From positions 134,547 to 198,546 of the forward strand of contig PUQB01000469.1 of NCBI GenBank assembly GCA_003024785.1: 64,000 nucleotides of DNA, written 5' to 3'. A model generated the notes under the pieces. The model did no database searches and was not told the origin of the DNA. It saw only the letters and a list, made by a program, of their open reading frames with translations. The translations under genes and the position numbers were made by a program. How positions within the stretch are numbered: position 1 is the first letter of the stretch; every line of letters begins with the position of its first letter. The DNA comes from Selaginella tamariscina. Its lineage: Eukaryota; Streptophyta; Lycopodiopsida; Selaginellales; Selaginellaceae. Below, one piece after another: positions 52,440 through 64,000 of the stretch.

Positions 52440-52800
52440 TATGGGGTGTATTCCTATGTGAATATAGCCGAATATCCCCCATTGGAGACCAACTAGGGTT
52501 TGCACATTTGGAAAGCAGTAGAGACTGGCAGACTAAGCGCGATTAGCCAGGTGAGTTTTGTAAATTTTAACATGGATTCTTATAATTATGTGATTTTCAA
52601 TAATTATTATGGGTATCCGCAGGCAAAGGCACTGTTAAATGCACGTTGCAAATGGCCAGGTCGAAACTTATACGGGTGATTGACCTTGGGCGAAGAAGCA
52701 GATCTGCCAGTTTAGCCAAAGAGCACACTTTGCAAATCTTGACTTCTTTCTCGGATAACAATGATATTAATAAAAGTAAGGAGACACTTATAAATCTTAT
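52440..52800 (+). other. Possible two-exon gene start, unknown
   Basis: A GC-moderate stretch ends at a GT donor (CCAG/GTGAGT near 52550), with an acceptor TCCGCAG at 52615-52621. The second block contains MARSKLIRVIDLGRRSRSA from 52653. No family is recognised and there is no clear continuation. Confidence 0.2.
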
Positions 52801-53283
52801 TTATGACTTACGAGTGTAATTTAGGCAATTATTGGAAGTATTATGATTTAGAATAATTAAGTTAATTTAATTTTGAATATTATACAATGTTAAACAATTA
52901 TTATCGAGATATAGAATTACTAAATGTATGTATAACAATACTTTCAAGAATATATGAGGCATAAAAAAATTGTAGGCAATAAAAATGTATTTACAAAGCT
53001 TTGTGAATGCATTAATTTGTATGTTCATAATGTTTCAGCACCGACATAAGTAAATAATGTATCATTAAAACATTGTAAACATACAAATTAATACATTTAC
53101 AAAGTTTTGTAAATGCATTTCCATTACTTACTAAGTTTTGAAAGTAACTGTTATACATATTAATAATTAGTTCCTACTTAATTATAACCCTTTCAATAAT
53201 CACTTAAAATCACTCTCAAGTTTTATATATTAATAAATAGATTTGTAAGTGTCTCTTTACTTTATTAAGTACTGATACCATAA

Positions 53284-55320
53284 ACATATTATTTGAATTC
53301 TTTTGTATACTATTAAATATTTATTGACTTCTACTTTGTTACCTTTGTTATATTTACGTTTAACAAACTTATTTTTATTTATTTCTATTATTTTTCTTGC
53401 TCCTCCAATTTTGATACTACTATTTTGTAAATTAATATAATAAATATCTTCACAAAAATTATACTAATTAATAATAATATGTAAAGAAACTCCACAATCT
53501 ACCGTTACAATCTGTTATTGCATTTTAATTGATCAATAATATATAATATTGATTATTTATTTTAAACTACTATGCCAATTCTAAAACCTTTAATAATATT
53601 ATATATTTTACATTTTTATTTCATCTTTTTTACTGTTGTCTCTTTTTATTTTTCATTAAACTTTTACATCTTTCATAAACAAAGTCCTTTAAAATTAAAT
53701 GGATTTCATTACAAAAATTAATTATTTTTAATGATGAACTAGTCCTTTCACTAACTCATGCATATTCATATTTTCAAGAGAATAATTTGTAAAAGAATAA
53801 AAATTAAAGATTACGAGAATAATAATAATAATGAAAAGAAAAGAAATAACACACAAATGAATGAAATGAAAAATGTTATGTGAAGCACGATAGAAATACA
53901 TTACTTAAATATAACATATATACACTTAAATGGAAATATGAGAATTCATGATTTTTTATTGTTTTAACTTATATCAAGGATAAAGAATGCATCAATTCAA
54001 TATAACGTGTACATCTTTAAATAAGAATGTATTGTTGAAAAGGCATTCACATTTTTTAATTTGTTTTAACTTATATCAAAATATCATAAAGAAAAGGTAA
54101 AAAAAAAATTTCCATTTTATTTAGAAAATAAGACAGCACAAGCGATTCACATTTTTTATTTTTGTTTTATTTTGTTTCATTACATTTTATTCCCATGTCA
54201 TAATAGGCATCATAAAAAGTATTAAAATAACGAAGGGAGGGCTATTTCGCAAATTAATTAATCACAATTATGTTCCTTTATCTTTTAAGTAATGAAAGAA
54301 ATCATGTAAAACGGGTGTATAATAACCATCCGACAGCGACAAAGAAACATATTATTAAATCTTTTTTATATTATTAAACACTAATTAATCCTTTATATTT
54401 TTTACCTTTGTTATAGTTATGTTTACCAAACTTATTTTCATTTATTTATACTATTTTTCATGGTCCTTCAATCGTAATACTATTATTTTATAAATTAATA
54501 TAATAAATATTTCTATAGAAATTATACCAATCAACAATAATATATGAAGAAACTTCACATTCTATCGTAACAATTTGTTGTTACATTTTAATTTTAATAA
54601 TACATAATATTAATCATTTATTGCATTTTAAATTATTATGAACAATACATATCTTACATTTTCATTTCATTTCAACTTTTTTATTACTTGTCTCATCTCA
54701 TTGTTATTAAACTTTCACATCTTTTATAAACACAATTTTTAAAAATAAATCAATTTTAACACATAAATTAATTATTTTTAATGATGAACTAGTCTTTTTA
54801 TGCAACTCACGCATATTCATATCTTTAAAGAATAATTTATAAAATAGCAAAAATTAAAATAGTATAAGAATAATAATAATAATAATAATAATAATAAAGA
54901 AATAACATACAAATGAATGAAATAAAAAACCCTATGTGAAGCATAATAGAAACACATTGCTTAGATATAATATATACACCTTCAATGGAAATGTGGAGAT
55001 TTATGTTTTTTAATTGTTTTAACTTATATTAAGATATAAAAATGCATAAATTAAATATAACATGTACACCATTAAATGAAAATGTGTTGTTAAAAAAGCA
55101 TTCACATTTTTTTAATTTGTTTTGACTTGTATTAAGGTATCACGTAATAAAGATAAAAATAAATCCACTTTATTTAGAAAAACAGACGCACAAACAATTT
55201 ATGTTTTTTAATTTTTATTTCTTTACATTTTCCTTCCATGTCATAACATATAGTCATATTAAATCCTTTTTAAAATATTGAAATAAGGGAAGGCCATTGT
55301 ATAAATTAACCGAGGGTTTG
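53284..55320. repeat. AT-rich tandem duplication, period about 1.06 kb
   Basis: 53284-54345 and 54346-55320 align along their length. Both contain ACCTTTGTTATA near the start, AATTAATATAATAAATAT, AGACxGCACAA-type segments and CCATGTCATAA near the end. They are clearly diverged. No coding sequence was seen. Confidence 0.6.
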
Positions 55321-55374
55321 AAATGCTATGTGGACGGTTTTACTAAAGTTACATGTAATTAAATACCAATTATA

Positions 55375-56740
55375 TATTAGAGTTACTGTATGGACATAAT
55401 AAATAAATGTAATTAATACCGATTATTATAGACGTGTGTATATTCGAGAACCTCCAAACAAAGTACATGGAATGAATATTTTTTTTCTAGAAAAAAAAAA
55501 AAAAAAAAACATAATGTTGAATATATATAAGTAATTAAAATAAAATAATAGTTTTAGTACAAGCAGATACAAACATACTTATGTGAATATATCCAAAACT
55601 GGATTGACATAACTTTGTGAACATTCCTCATTACTTACGAATATGAAAAAATGATAGGATAAAAGCAAAAGCTTCATTTACAAATACCTGCATTGACAAC
55701 AATCAAAACTGAATTTTTTTTCTCTCACAAGTACCTTTGAGCATCGAATACATCATGAAAATGAAGAAGCTACATTGAGAGCAAAATGCAGATCTGTAAG
55801 AAATAGATTCATTTTAGACGAAATGGAGGGATCGAAGGCAAGAACACGTGGCAATAGATACACGTGGAGGTATATGATACTTTAAGAATATTCTAGGTAG
55901 ATGCATGTTATTATTAATGAGTAATCAAGAACTAATAATTACAAATTACCATAAATTAAATTTTAATTTTTATAAGTTAATTATAGATATTGTGAGAAGA
56001 TATTTATACAATGTCTAATTTACATGCAATGCATATCTATTTATAAAGCAATTTAACAATTAAGTAAACTCAAATAAATAAATAAAGCATCATACATAAT
56101 TAACTAATTTATTTCTATATTTCATTTCTCATAAATTATTATTTAAAATATAATAATTTACTAATTTATACAACAGTATCAACAACCAAGCTTCGAAACG
56201 CTTTGACCTTTATATGAATCCAATAATCATAATATGATTCACTTTATAAAATACACTTCTTTTAGGAAAATAATTATTCTCTTGTTTGTATATAATTTTA
56301 GACGACCTATATAAACACATTTCTAGTATGTGTCTGAAATTATATAGTTTTGTTCAAACCATACGTGTGTATGTGTGTAAATTATTTATATATATATATA
56401 TTGTTTTTCATTTGTAGAATGTTTTCTCTATATAATTGCGTCTATCCTAAGCACACAGGATACGCACACACACGCAATTTGGTTTGTTTCAGAATATCCG
56501 AGTGACAAACTCTAATGGTATATTCTGTCATACATTGTGTCAGGAACCGGATCGACTCTTGGTAGTTGCGGCCGTCTGTTGAGGGATGGTGGTGGAGGGA
56601 GACATACTCGCACTGGGATCCCCGCCAGTCAAACTGTTACAACTGAATACTGCCAACCTTGTTGGGCCCCTGGACAAGGTCAATGTGACTATGGAAGACG
56701 CATGCATCACACTTGGATTTAACACATGGTGTAACATTTA
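55375..56740. repeat. Inverted duplicate of the 25.1-26.4 kb segment
   Basis: 55375-55740 corresponds to one arm of the 26050-27290 element. 55900-56550 is the reverse complement of about 25400-26040. 56500-56740 carries a kelch-like gene fragment (LLVVAAVCRGMVVEGDI) joined to sequence that at 25 kb precedes a different part of that gene, so the copies are differently deleted. Confidence 0.55.
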
Positions 56741-56759
56741 ATAATCCTATCTTATTTAT

Positions 56760-58070
56760 GTAAGATTCTCTCTCCTATATTAAATATGCCGTATAAAATA
56801 TTTGTGATTGTTTTAAAACTTTATTAATAACTCACTTTGTGAATATCTTCTTGAATTATTACTTAGTAACTACTAATTCATGTTTCTCCAAAGTTAATGT
56901 TATATTTAAAATTGAAATTGTAAATTAAGATATTTATATTCATATATTATGAATAATGTGTGTTATTAGATCCGATCTGAGATGTTCCATATGTTTACTT
57001 CTTTTTATACACTATACATTCATTATCACATGTCATTTTTGTTATCAAAATTAACATATAATAAACATTAATTTTTATCTTCTTTAAATTGCTAGTTAAT
57101 GTATTACATTTTTTCAACAAGGCAATACTATTGTTACTTATCGCACTAATTACAATCTTGTACATAGTCAACCAAAGTGCAAATATTACATAAAGACACT
57201 TTTAGAGTGTGTTGGTTGTATTTAATAATACAAATGTTAAATTATATTAATGTTTTTATTCTTATTATGTTTTTTTTTCATTCTTAAAGATTTTAAGAAA
57301 AAATTAAATACTCATAAATTGTTTTGTATAAGAAACGTTTTTTAATAATTAAATGATTTTGTAAATTTTGATTACTCATTTATATAAGTTGTATTTTAAA
57401 ATAATATGTAATTCATTGTTTACCTCTTTTAGATTATATAATATACATAATTAATTTCTTTTAATATATTTACAATATATTTAATCTCCATTTTTAATAA
57501 GTGAAATTACCATTTACTCAAGGATTACGTTATATTTATAAAATATTTAATCTTCATTAAGTGAGATTATCATTTACCCAAAGATTAGTAATTATTTTAT
57601 CATTTAATTATTATAACAAATTCAAACTCAACTTTAAGGTGCATAACATTCTCTTGTTTTTTTTGCTATAAAACATTCTTATTATATTCTTATAAAATTT
57701 ATTAACAAGAGAGTAATTGATTATCCAATGTTTGTTATAGCTATGCTTAACCCCACATTGTGTAACAGAAGATTAAACCTGCTTAAAGATTTGGTTCATC
57801 CAAGTGGAAAGGTATTGAAATTTTATGTAGTAATTGCCAAGCACAGTCAATGCTTTTAAAAGCTCACCACCAGTGCAAGTATGTGACTTGGATGATCATA
57901 CATGGAAAGCACTTCTGTGTCTGGACATAGGCTTACTATAAACCAATGCTTCCTGTTTGTTAATATAGAAATAATAATTAAATTTGGTACCGCTTTACAA
58001 CTTCTGTACCTAAATCTGAATTTCTCATATATAACATTATACACTAGATATAATATAATATAAGAAAATC
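56760..58070. other. AT-rich intergenic DNA, no gene seen
   Basis: Only short low-complexity ORFs are present. There are no recognisable domains or repeat ends. Confidence 0.5.
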
Positions 58071-58757
58071 TCGGACTTCTATATATACGAGTAGATCCTG
58101 TGTGTGTGTGCAAATACTGTTGAAGTTATACTCGAATTTTGTTCAAGAGATTTTTGTTACATTTGCAAAAGTGGAGAGAATGCGGAGGGAGAGTCGGTAT
58201 TGTTTCTTGCTCTTTCTACTGATGTATCTGTGTGTAAAGTGCTGTTCAAGAAACCCGGTTTGTTTCGTGATGTTTATACTAGTATCTATGTTATACACCC
58301 ATACATGCATACAAGACGTGTGTGTTTGACTACACATAATGCGTGAATACTCGTCTGTGTATATACACATTTATACTAACATATGTGTCACATACACACT
58401 TGATGGAGATATCTTCCAGCCAAGTTCGGAACACCAGAGATGGTTTTTTTCTGGGGATATCGTTCAAACAGAAAGAAACAGCCAATTGTGGACAGAAACC
58501 ATCTCAGAGAAGCCAGAGATAATGTCTGGGAAAGATGAGCAAATGCGGAAAGGAGCCGCTGAATGGAGAGATGCCGCTCTCACTCACTTATATGTGCTCC
58601 TATCAAATGCCCAATCTAGGCATATCCAGTTACATTATACTCCATTCATCTGCTGCATTCTGTTGATGATGTAAGTGCCTAGGTATGTATTGAGAGTCAA
58701 ACGGTGGCCAATGAAAGGACAAATGGTCACAGTGGAAGACCTATCTCTTTTGCAGTT

Positions 58758-59979
58758 ATGGCACCTCTTGTGAAGCTTGGTTCTCAGGGACTTAAAGTCT
58801 CAAAGCAGGGACTTGGCTGCATGCATGTCTGCTTTCTATGGCCCTCCAAAGCCAGAAGAAGAAATGGTTGCTCTCATTCGCCATCACTTTAATCGACACA
58901 GGAGATGTGTATGGACCTCACACAAATGAGATCTTAGTAGGAAAGGTATGTCTAACATCTTACATGTGCGTGTAGTACACTGTTTGTGTTCTCAGGGAAT
59001 CAAAGGGTACAGAGAGAAAGTGCAACTTGCAACTAAGTTTGCCAATTACTCTGATGAGAAAGGAAACTGGAGCATCCGTGGGGAGCCTGAGTATGTTCGT
59101 ACCGCTTGTGAGGCAAGCTTGAAGAGACTGGGTGTTGATTGTCTTGATCTGTATTATCAGCACCGTGTGGATCCTAAAGTTCCAATTGAAATCACCGTAA
59201 GTTGTGTGTGTGTGTGTGTGTTGAGATGTAATTAAAGAGACAAATCTTAACAAGGTTGGAGAAATGAAAAAATTGGTGGAGGAAGGCAAAGTCAAGTACA
59301 TTGGTTTGTCTGAGGCATCTTCTTCCGATATCCGTCGTGCTCACGCTGTCCATCCCATCACAGCGGTGCAAATTGAATACTCTCTCTGGTCTCGCGATGT
59401 TGAAGAAGACATCGTTCCAACTTGCAGGTATATTTGATGCAAATACTGTATGTGTAACTTATTCTTTGTACAGGGAGCTAGGAATTGGAATAGTTGCATA
59501 CAGCCCTCTGGGACGAGGCTTTTTCTCTGAAAGGCTGTTGTGGAAGAGCTTCCAGAAGATGATTACCGTAAGGTACACGCGCGCGCGCACACACACACAC
59601 ACACTAGCAGATATATACATATAGTATATGTTGATGATTGCAGGTGAATCCAAGGTTTCAAGGTGAGAATCTGGAGCGAAACAAGGTGATATACAGAAGT
59701 TGTGTGAAATAGCTACAAAGAAGAATTGTACCGCTGGACAGCTTGCACTTGCATGTCTCGCAAAGGCGATGATATTGTGCCCATTCCAGGCACGACTAAG
59801 GCGAAGAACTTTGGAGGAACATTGGTGCTCTCAATGTTATTCTCTCTCAGGAAGAGGTTAAGGAGATTGAGAATGTTGTTTCTTCTGCTGCTGTTCATGG
59901 CAATAGATACTCGGATGATCACATGTCCAACACTTGGAGATTTGCATCTACGCCTCCCCTTTCTTCTTGGAAGAAGTAG
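58758..59979 (+). pseudogene. Aldo-keto reductase copy C
   Basis: Exons are at 58758-58945, 58996-59196, 59255-59427, 59474-59572 and 59644-59979. Exon 1 is 19 bp shorter than in copy B and has lost the residues around catalytic Asp53. Exon 4 is 1 bp short and exon 5 is 6 bp short with local frame changes. Exons 2 and 3 are full length and in frame ([24 protein letters not shown]). All splice sites remain. It is opposite in strand to copies A and B. Confidence 0.85.
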
Positions 59980-60091
59980 AAAGACTTTCAATGTCTTATG
60001 CAATAAAACTAAATAACGTGTGTATATGTGCGTGTGCGTGTGTGCGAGTGTTTAATAATTACTGAAATTAATCTCAACGTGTTAAAATTTA

Positions 60092-60440
60092 TTATAAGTC
60101 AAGTGATACCAGTGTAGTCTCGGCGTTGTATCTGGTAAAACACTGGTTGGTGTTTAAGGGTTTTACCTTCGTCACTAGCTTCAGATGGAAAGGAGGAGTA
60201 CGGACACCGGGCTTGGCTGACATACTACGGCCTAAAATATAACGATGCTTATCCTCGATGTCGTTTTTACATTTATCATGCTTGTCCAATCCTGACAGGC
60301 ATATTCTCACTTGACATTTTGAGCATATGTTACGAACAACACATTCTATATCACAGTGTTCGATGAAAGACCCCAGCAGCTTCTTACTATACTCAATCTC
60401 AGAATATGCATTAAAATTCCCAAGAATAAACCTGATATAA
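60092..60440 (-). pseudogene. Companion gene X, copy 5 (fragment)
   Basis: This is the reverse complement of the block at 23580-23800 and 40380-40600 (MRICLSGLDKHDKCKNDIED). It faces AKR copy C, keeping the convergent AKR-X arrangement of the other units. Confidence 0.45.
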
Positions 60441-60449
60441 TAAATAAAA

Positions 60450-61900
60450 CATCGTATTTCATCAACTTCTGTAGAAATTTACATGATGGTTCACACACAC
60501 TACTTGTATATTAAGAAAGGCGTGCGTCTATCTATTGAGTTATTGAATCAAACTGAGCTTCTAAACAAGGAAAGAAGTCCACGTATACTTTTATAGTGCA
60601 CTGTAATATACAAAAGCATGTAAATTACTAGTGAATTATAAAGCTTTTAAATAATTTCTGGGTTGTTTTAGAAGACTTTGTGTTACTTACACGTGATGTT
60701 GACGTTGAATAATTATTTCACAATCACGTGTTATCATCAAGTTAAAATGTTGACGTTGGATGATTATTTCACAATCACATGTTATCAAGTGGTCCTCTGA
60801 GTTAAAAATATAGAGAGAAACCTACGTATACTTTTATAGGGCACTGTAAATACGAATGCATTTAAATTCTCAAACTAACTAAAAATTATAAAGATTTTAA
60901 ATAATTTTTGGGTTGTTTCGATTGTTTAGTGTTGATTATACATAGTGTTAACATAATAACCATTTTCAATCGTATCTCACTGCATGTTGACCCTCTTAAG
61001 TTAAAACTATAAAAAAAAAAAAGCTACTTTTATAGTGCATTATAATATACAAAGCAAGTAAATTGTCAAGCTAATTGTAGAATGATTGATGAATTATAAA
61101 AAATTTTAAATAACTTTTAAATATTTTAGAAAACTTAACATTACTTACGTAATGTGTTGTTTGACTTTGAATAATCGTTTCCAATAGTACGTTACCATAT
61201 GTTGGCCCTTTAAATTAAAATTATATTAGAAAATTTTTTATATAGTTTTTTTATTGTACAATAAAAACATGTAAATTGTCAAAACCAATTGTAGATTGGC
61301 TACTGGATTATAAAGCTTGTAACATACGGAGTTTCTTCTTACAAAATAAATAAATGGAATTTGTATTTAATTAAAAAAGAATGTCCCTTATATACATATC
61401 TGTTATTTAATTATTTTTTTCAATAATGATATTTACATCTTTTAAAAAAAATCAGAAACCGAAAAATAAATATCACCCCTTTTAATGCATAATGCCGGTG
61501 CAAGAACAATGTGCTTACGTGGTAGAAAAAGCTTAAAAGTTACATTAAGTGTAGACTTTCTAACATATATTAATTATAAAGTATTTGTTTCTAAACAATG
61601 CTGTATTAAAGAATAAAGTCAATTATTTAATTAGATTACTTTATTTAAAGGGACTACACTATTATATGTTTATGCTTGTTTAATTATATTCTCGCATGAT
61701 TATTTAGTGATAATTATGTTAATCTCTTAATATCTCTCTCCTGAGTCCAATAGTATATTAACTTTGGTACATCAAATCTTTATAAGCTCCTCCATAGAAG
61801 CACATGTTCTTCGTTCCTTGGAGGCGTGCGTTTGCTTAAGAACTTGTTTATCCAAGTGAAGGTCATGTGATAACTCACTTAGTGCTACTAATATTGAAAG
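60450..61900. repeat. AT-rich spacer with diverged internal repeats
   Basis: Segments at about 60580-60800, 60820-60990, 61020-61200 and 61240-61330 share the order TACTTTTATAGTGCA, TAAATTGTCAA, GATTGATGAATTATAAA and a GTTGAC..TGAATAAT block. They look like four diverged tandem copies of about 200-240 bp. No gene was seen. 61700-61900 corresponds to the flank at 31250-31450. Confidence 0.45.
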
Positions 61901-61929
61901 TTGAATCTAAATTTTTCATATATATATTC

Positions 61930-62450
61930 TACACTAGAAGAAAAGTCTATATATATGATAGCTTCCGAAGTAGATGCGTGTGCGTGTGCGTGCAAATGCT
62001 GTTGAAGTAATACTCGAATTTTGTCTGCTCTCAAGAGGTTTGTTTTACGTCTGCACAAGTGGAGAGAATGTGGAGGGAGAGTTGAACATTGTTCTTACTC
62101 TTTCTGAGTGTTGTTCAAGAAACCCGGTTTATTTATGCACACCTACACATATACATGTATACACGACGTATGTGCTTGACTACACATAATGCGTGAACAC
62201 TCGCTTGTGTGTATATACACATTTATACTAACATACGTGTCTGTGTAGTATAGACTTGAGGGTTGTGCATCTTTCTTGTATATGACGCTGGAGGTATAAG
62301 ATCGGAACCCCAGAGATGGGGGATATCGTTTATAAAAAATTGTAAGCGACTTGCGTATATATACGTGAGAGGTACCTCTCACGTATATTATATATCCAAA
62401 AAAAAAAACCTCTTTTATACACCTGCCAGATATTCTTAGATATCTTCAGT
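61930..62450 (+). promoter_or_regulatory. Conserved upstream block of AKR copy D
   Basis: It is inverted relative to the copy A and B blocks. The hairpin here is a perfect 30-bp palindrome at 62359-62388, centred on GAGAGGTACCTCTC. It ends about 100 bp before the start codon of copy D. Confidence 0.5.
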
Positions 62451-62550
62451 GGTTTCTGACGACCAGCTTATACAGAACGTTAGGCTTGAGAGTCAAAAAC
62501 GGCGGCCAATGAAAGAGACATACAGTCGTATACCTATCTCTTTTGCAGCT

Positions 62551-63805
62551 ATGGCGCCTCTTGTGAAGCTCGTTCTCAGGGACTTGATGTCTCAAAGCAG
62601 GGACTTGGCTGCATGGGCATGTCTGCTTTCTATGGCCCTCCAAAGCCAGAAGAAGAAATGGTTGCTTCTCATTCGCAAGGCCATTGAATCAGGCATCACT
62701 TTCATGGACACAGCCGATGTGTATGGACCTCACACAAATGAGATCTTACTAGGAAAGGTATGTCTAACATCTTACATGCCATTGGCGTGTAGTACACTAT
62801 TTGTGTTCTTAGGCAATCAAAGGGTACAGAGCAAAAGTGCAACTTGCAACTAAGTTTGCCAATTCCTTCGATGAGAAAGGAAACTGGAGCATCCATGGAG
62901 AGCCTGAATATGTTCGTGCGGCCTGTGAGGCAAGCTTGAAGAGACTGGATGTCGATTGCATTGATCTGTATTATCAGCACCGTGTGGATACTAAAGTTCC
63001 AATTGAAATCACCGTAAGTTTGTGTGTGTGTGTGTGTGTGTGTGTTTTGAGATGTAATGAAAGAGACAAATCTTTAACAAGGTTGGAGAAATGAAAAAAT
63101 TGGTGGAGGAAGGCAAAGTCAAGTACATTGGTTTGTCTGAGGCATCTTCTTCCGATATCCGTCGTGCTCACGCTGTCCATCCCATCACAGCGGTGCAAAT
63201 TGAATACTCTCTCTGGTCTCGCGATGTTGAAGAAGACATCATTCCAACTTGCAGGTATATTTGACGCATATACTGTATGTGTAACTTATTCTTTATTCTT
63301 TGTACAGGGAGCTAGGAATTGGAATAGTTGCATACAGCCCTCTCGGACGAGGTTTTTTCTCTGGAAAGGCTGTTGTGGAAGAGCTTGCAGACGATGATGA
63401 TTACCGTAAGGTACACACGCGCGCTCACACACACACACGTATATATATGATGATGATTGCAGACGACTCCAAGGTTCCAAGGTGAAAATCTGGAGCGAAA
63501 CAAGGTGATATACCAAAAGTTGTGTGTGAGATAGCTACAAAGAAGAATTGTCCGCTGGGCAGCTTGCACTTGCATGGCTCCATAGCAAAGGCGATGATAT
63601 TGTGCCCATTCCAGGCACGACTAAGGTGAAGAACTTGGAGGAGAACATTGGTGCTCTCAATGTTATTCTCTCTCAGGAAGAGGTTAAGGAGATTGAGAAT
63701 GTTGTTTCTTCTGCTGCTGTTCATGGCAATAGATACTCGGATGATCACATATCCAGCACTTGGAGATTTGCATCTACGCCTCCCCTTTCTTCTTGGAAGA
63801 AGTAG
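62551..63805 (+). pseudogene. Aldo-keto reductase copy D
   Basis: Exons are at 62551-62757, 62813-63013, 63082-63254, 63308-63410 and 63463-63805. Exon 1 keeps 207 bp but has a 1-bp loss near 62573 and a 1-bp gain near 62667, so about 30 residues, including the GLGCMGMSA block, are read in the wrong frame before [11 protein letters not shown] resumes. Exons 2 and 3 are normal. Exon 4 has one extra codon (DDDD). Exon 5 has a 2-bp gain near 63522 and a 1-bp loss near 63551, net +1, which removes the correct C-terminal frame. It is probably a young pseudogene. Sequence error is the alternative. Confidence 0.8.
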
Positions 63806-63879
63806 AAAGACTTTCAATGTCTTTTGCAATAAAGTTGTGTGAGTGTTTTCTCAACGTTATTATCAAGTCAAGTCTCGGT

Positions 63880-64000
63880 GTTTAAGGGTTTACCTTCGTC
63901 ACTAGCTTCAGATGGAAAGGGGGGGGGGGTACGGACATCGGGCTTGGCTGAATACGACGGCCTAATATATAACGATGCTTATCCTCGATGCTTTTTTACA
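63880..64000 (-). pseudogene. Companion gene X, copy 6 (cut by window edge)
   Basis: The sequence CGTCACTAGCTTCAGATGGA through CGATGCTTATCCTCGATG is the same as the start of the copy 5 block at 60170-60265. It is convergent to AKR copy D. Confidence 0.4.

Overview
The window is nuclear DNA of a land plant or close streptophyte. The evidence is spliceosomal GT-AG introns (one clear GC-AG), plant-type aldo-keto reductase and M1 aminopeptidase genes, TTTAGGG-like tracts, a Ty1-copia fossil and Mutator-like (MULE) DNA transposons. I cannot name the species. Genes are GC-moderate islands in very AT-rich DNA. Introns are short and full of (AC)n/(GT)n tracts, and many gene copies are broken.

Layout. 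1-6.8 kb: an LTR element without visible coding capacity, running off the left edge. 6.8-10.5 kb: AT-rich DNA with a copia reverse-transcriptase fossil. 10.8-31.4 kb: two minus-strand aldo-keto reductase (AKR) copies, A (pseudogene) and B (intact, 5 exons, 340 aa), each facing a convergent, decayed companion gene of unknown function (here 'X'). 41-45 kb: AT-rich, nothing coding. 45.2-48.3 kb: a leukotriene-A4-hydrolase-like M1 aminopeptidase, heavily frameshifted. 48.6-51.2 kb: a putative small membrane-protein gene (minus) and a kelch/propeller-like gene (plus). 52.8-58 kb: AT-rich repeats, including a 1.06-kb tandem duplication. 58.1-64 kb: AKR copies C and D on the plus strand, mirror images of A and B.

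The most interesting system is a pair of MULE-type transposons of almost identical size, Element 1 (13213-22020, 8808 bp) and Element 2 (31453-40250, 8798 bp). Each has terminal inverted repeats and an 8-bp target-site duplication (TTCAATTT and CTAAATAT). Element 1 sits inside exon 3 of AKR copy A. Each carries two divergently oriented multi-exon genes: a MULE-like transposase (Cys/His N-terminal domain, DDE-type core, SWIM zinc finger), and a large cargo protein joining a ParB/sulfiredoxin-like domain (DGNHR..A motif) to a beta-class DNA methyltransferase-like domain. The two elements are strongly diverged in sequence yet keep the same architecture, so the cargo appears to be an old, conserved part of this transposon lineage. 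Both carry arrays of GAATATTC at both ends in heat-shock-element spacing, and palindromes with TGCCGA/TCGGCA arms between the two genes (nine copies in Element 1). These are candidate regulatory or protein-binding sites. Both copies contain several frameshifts and are probably not autonomous now.
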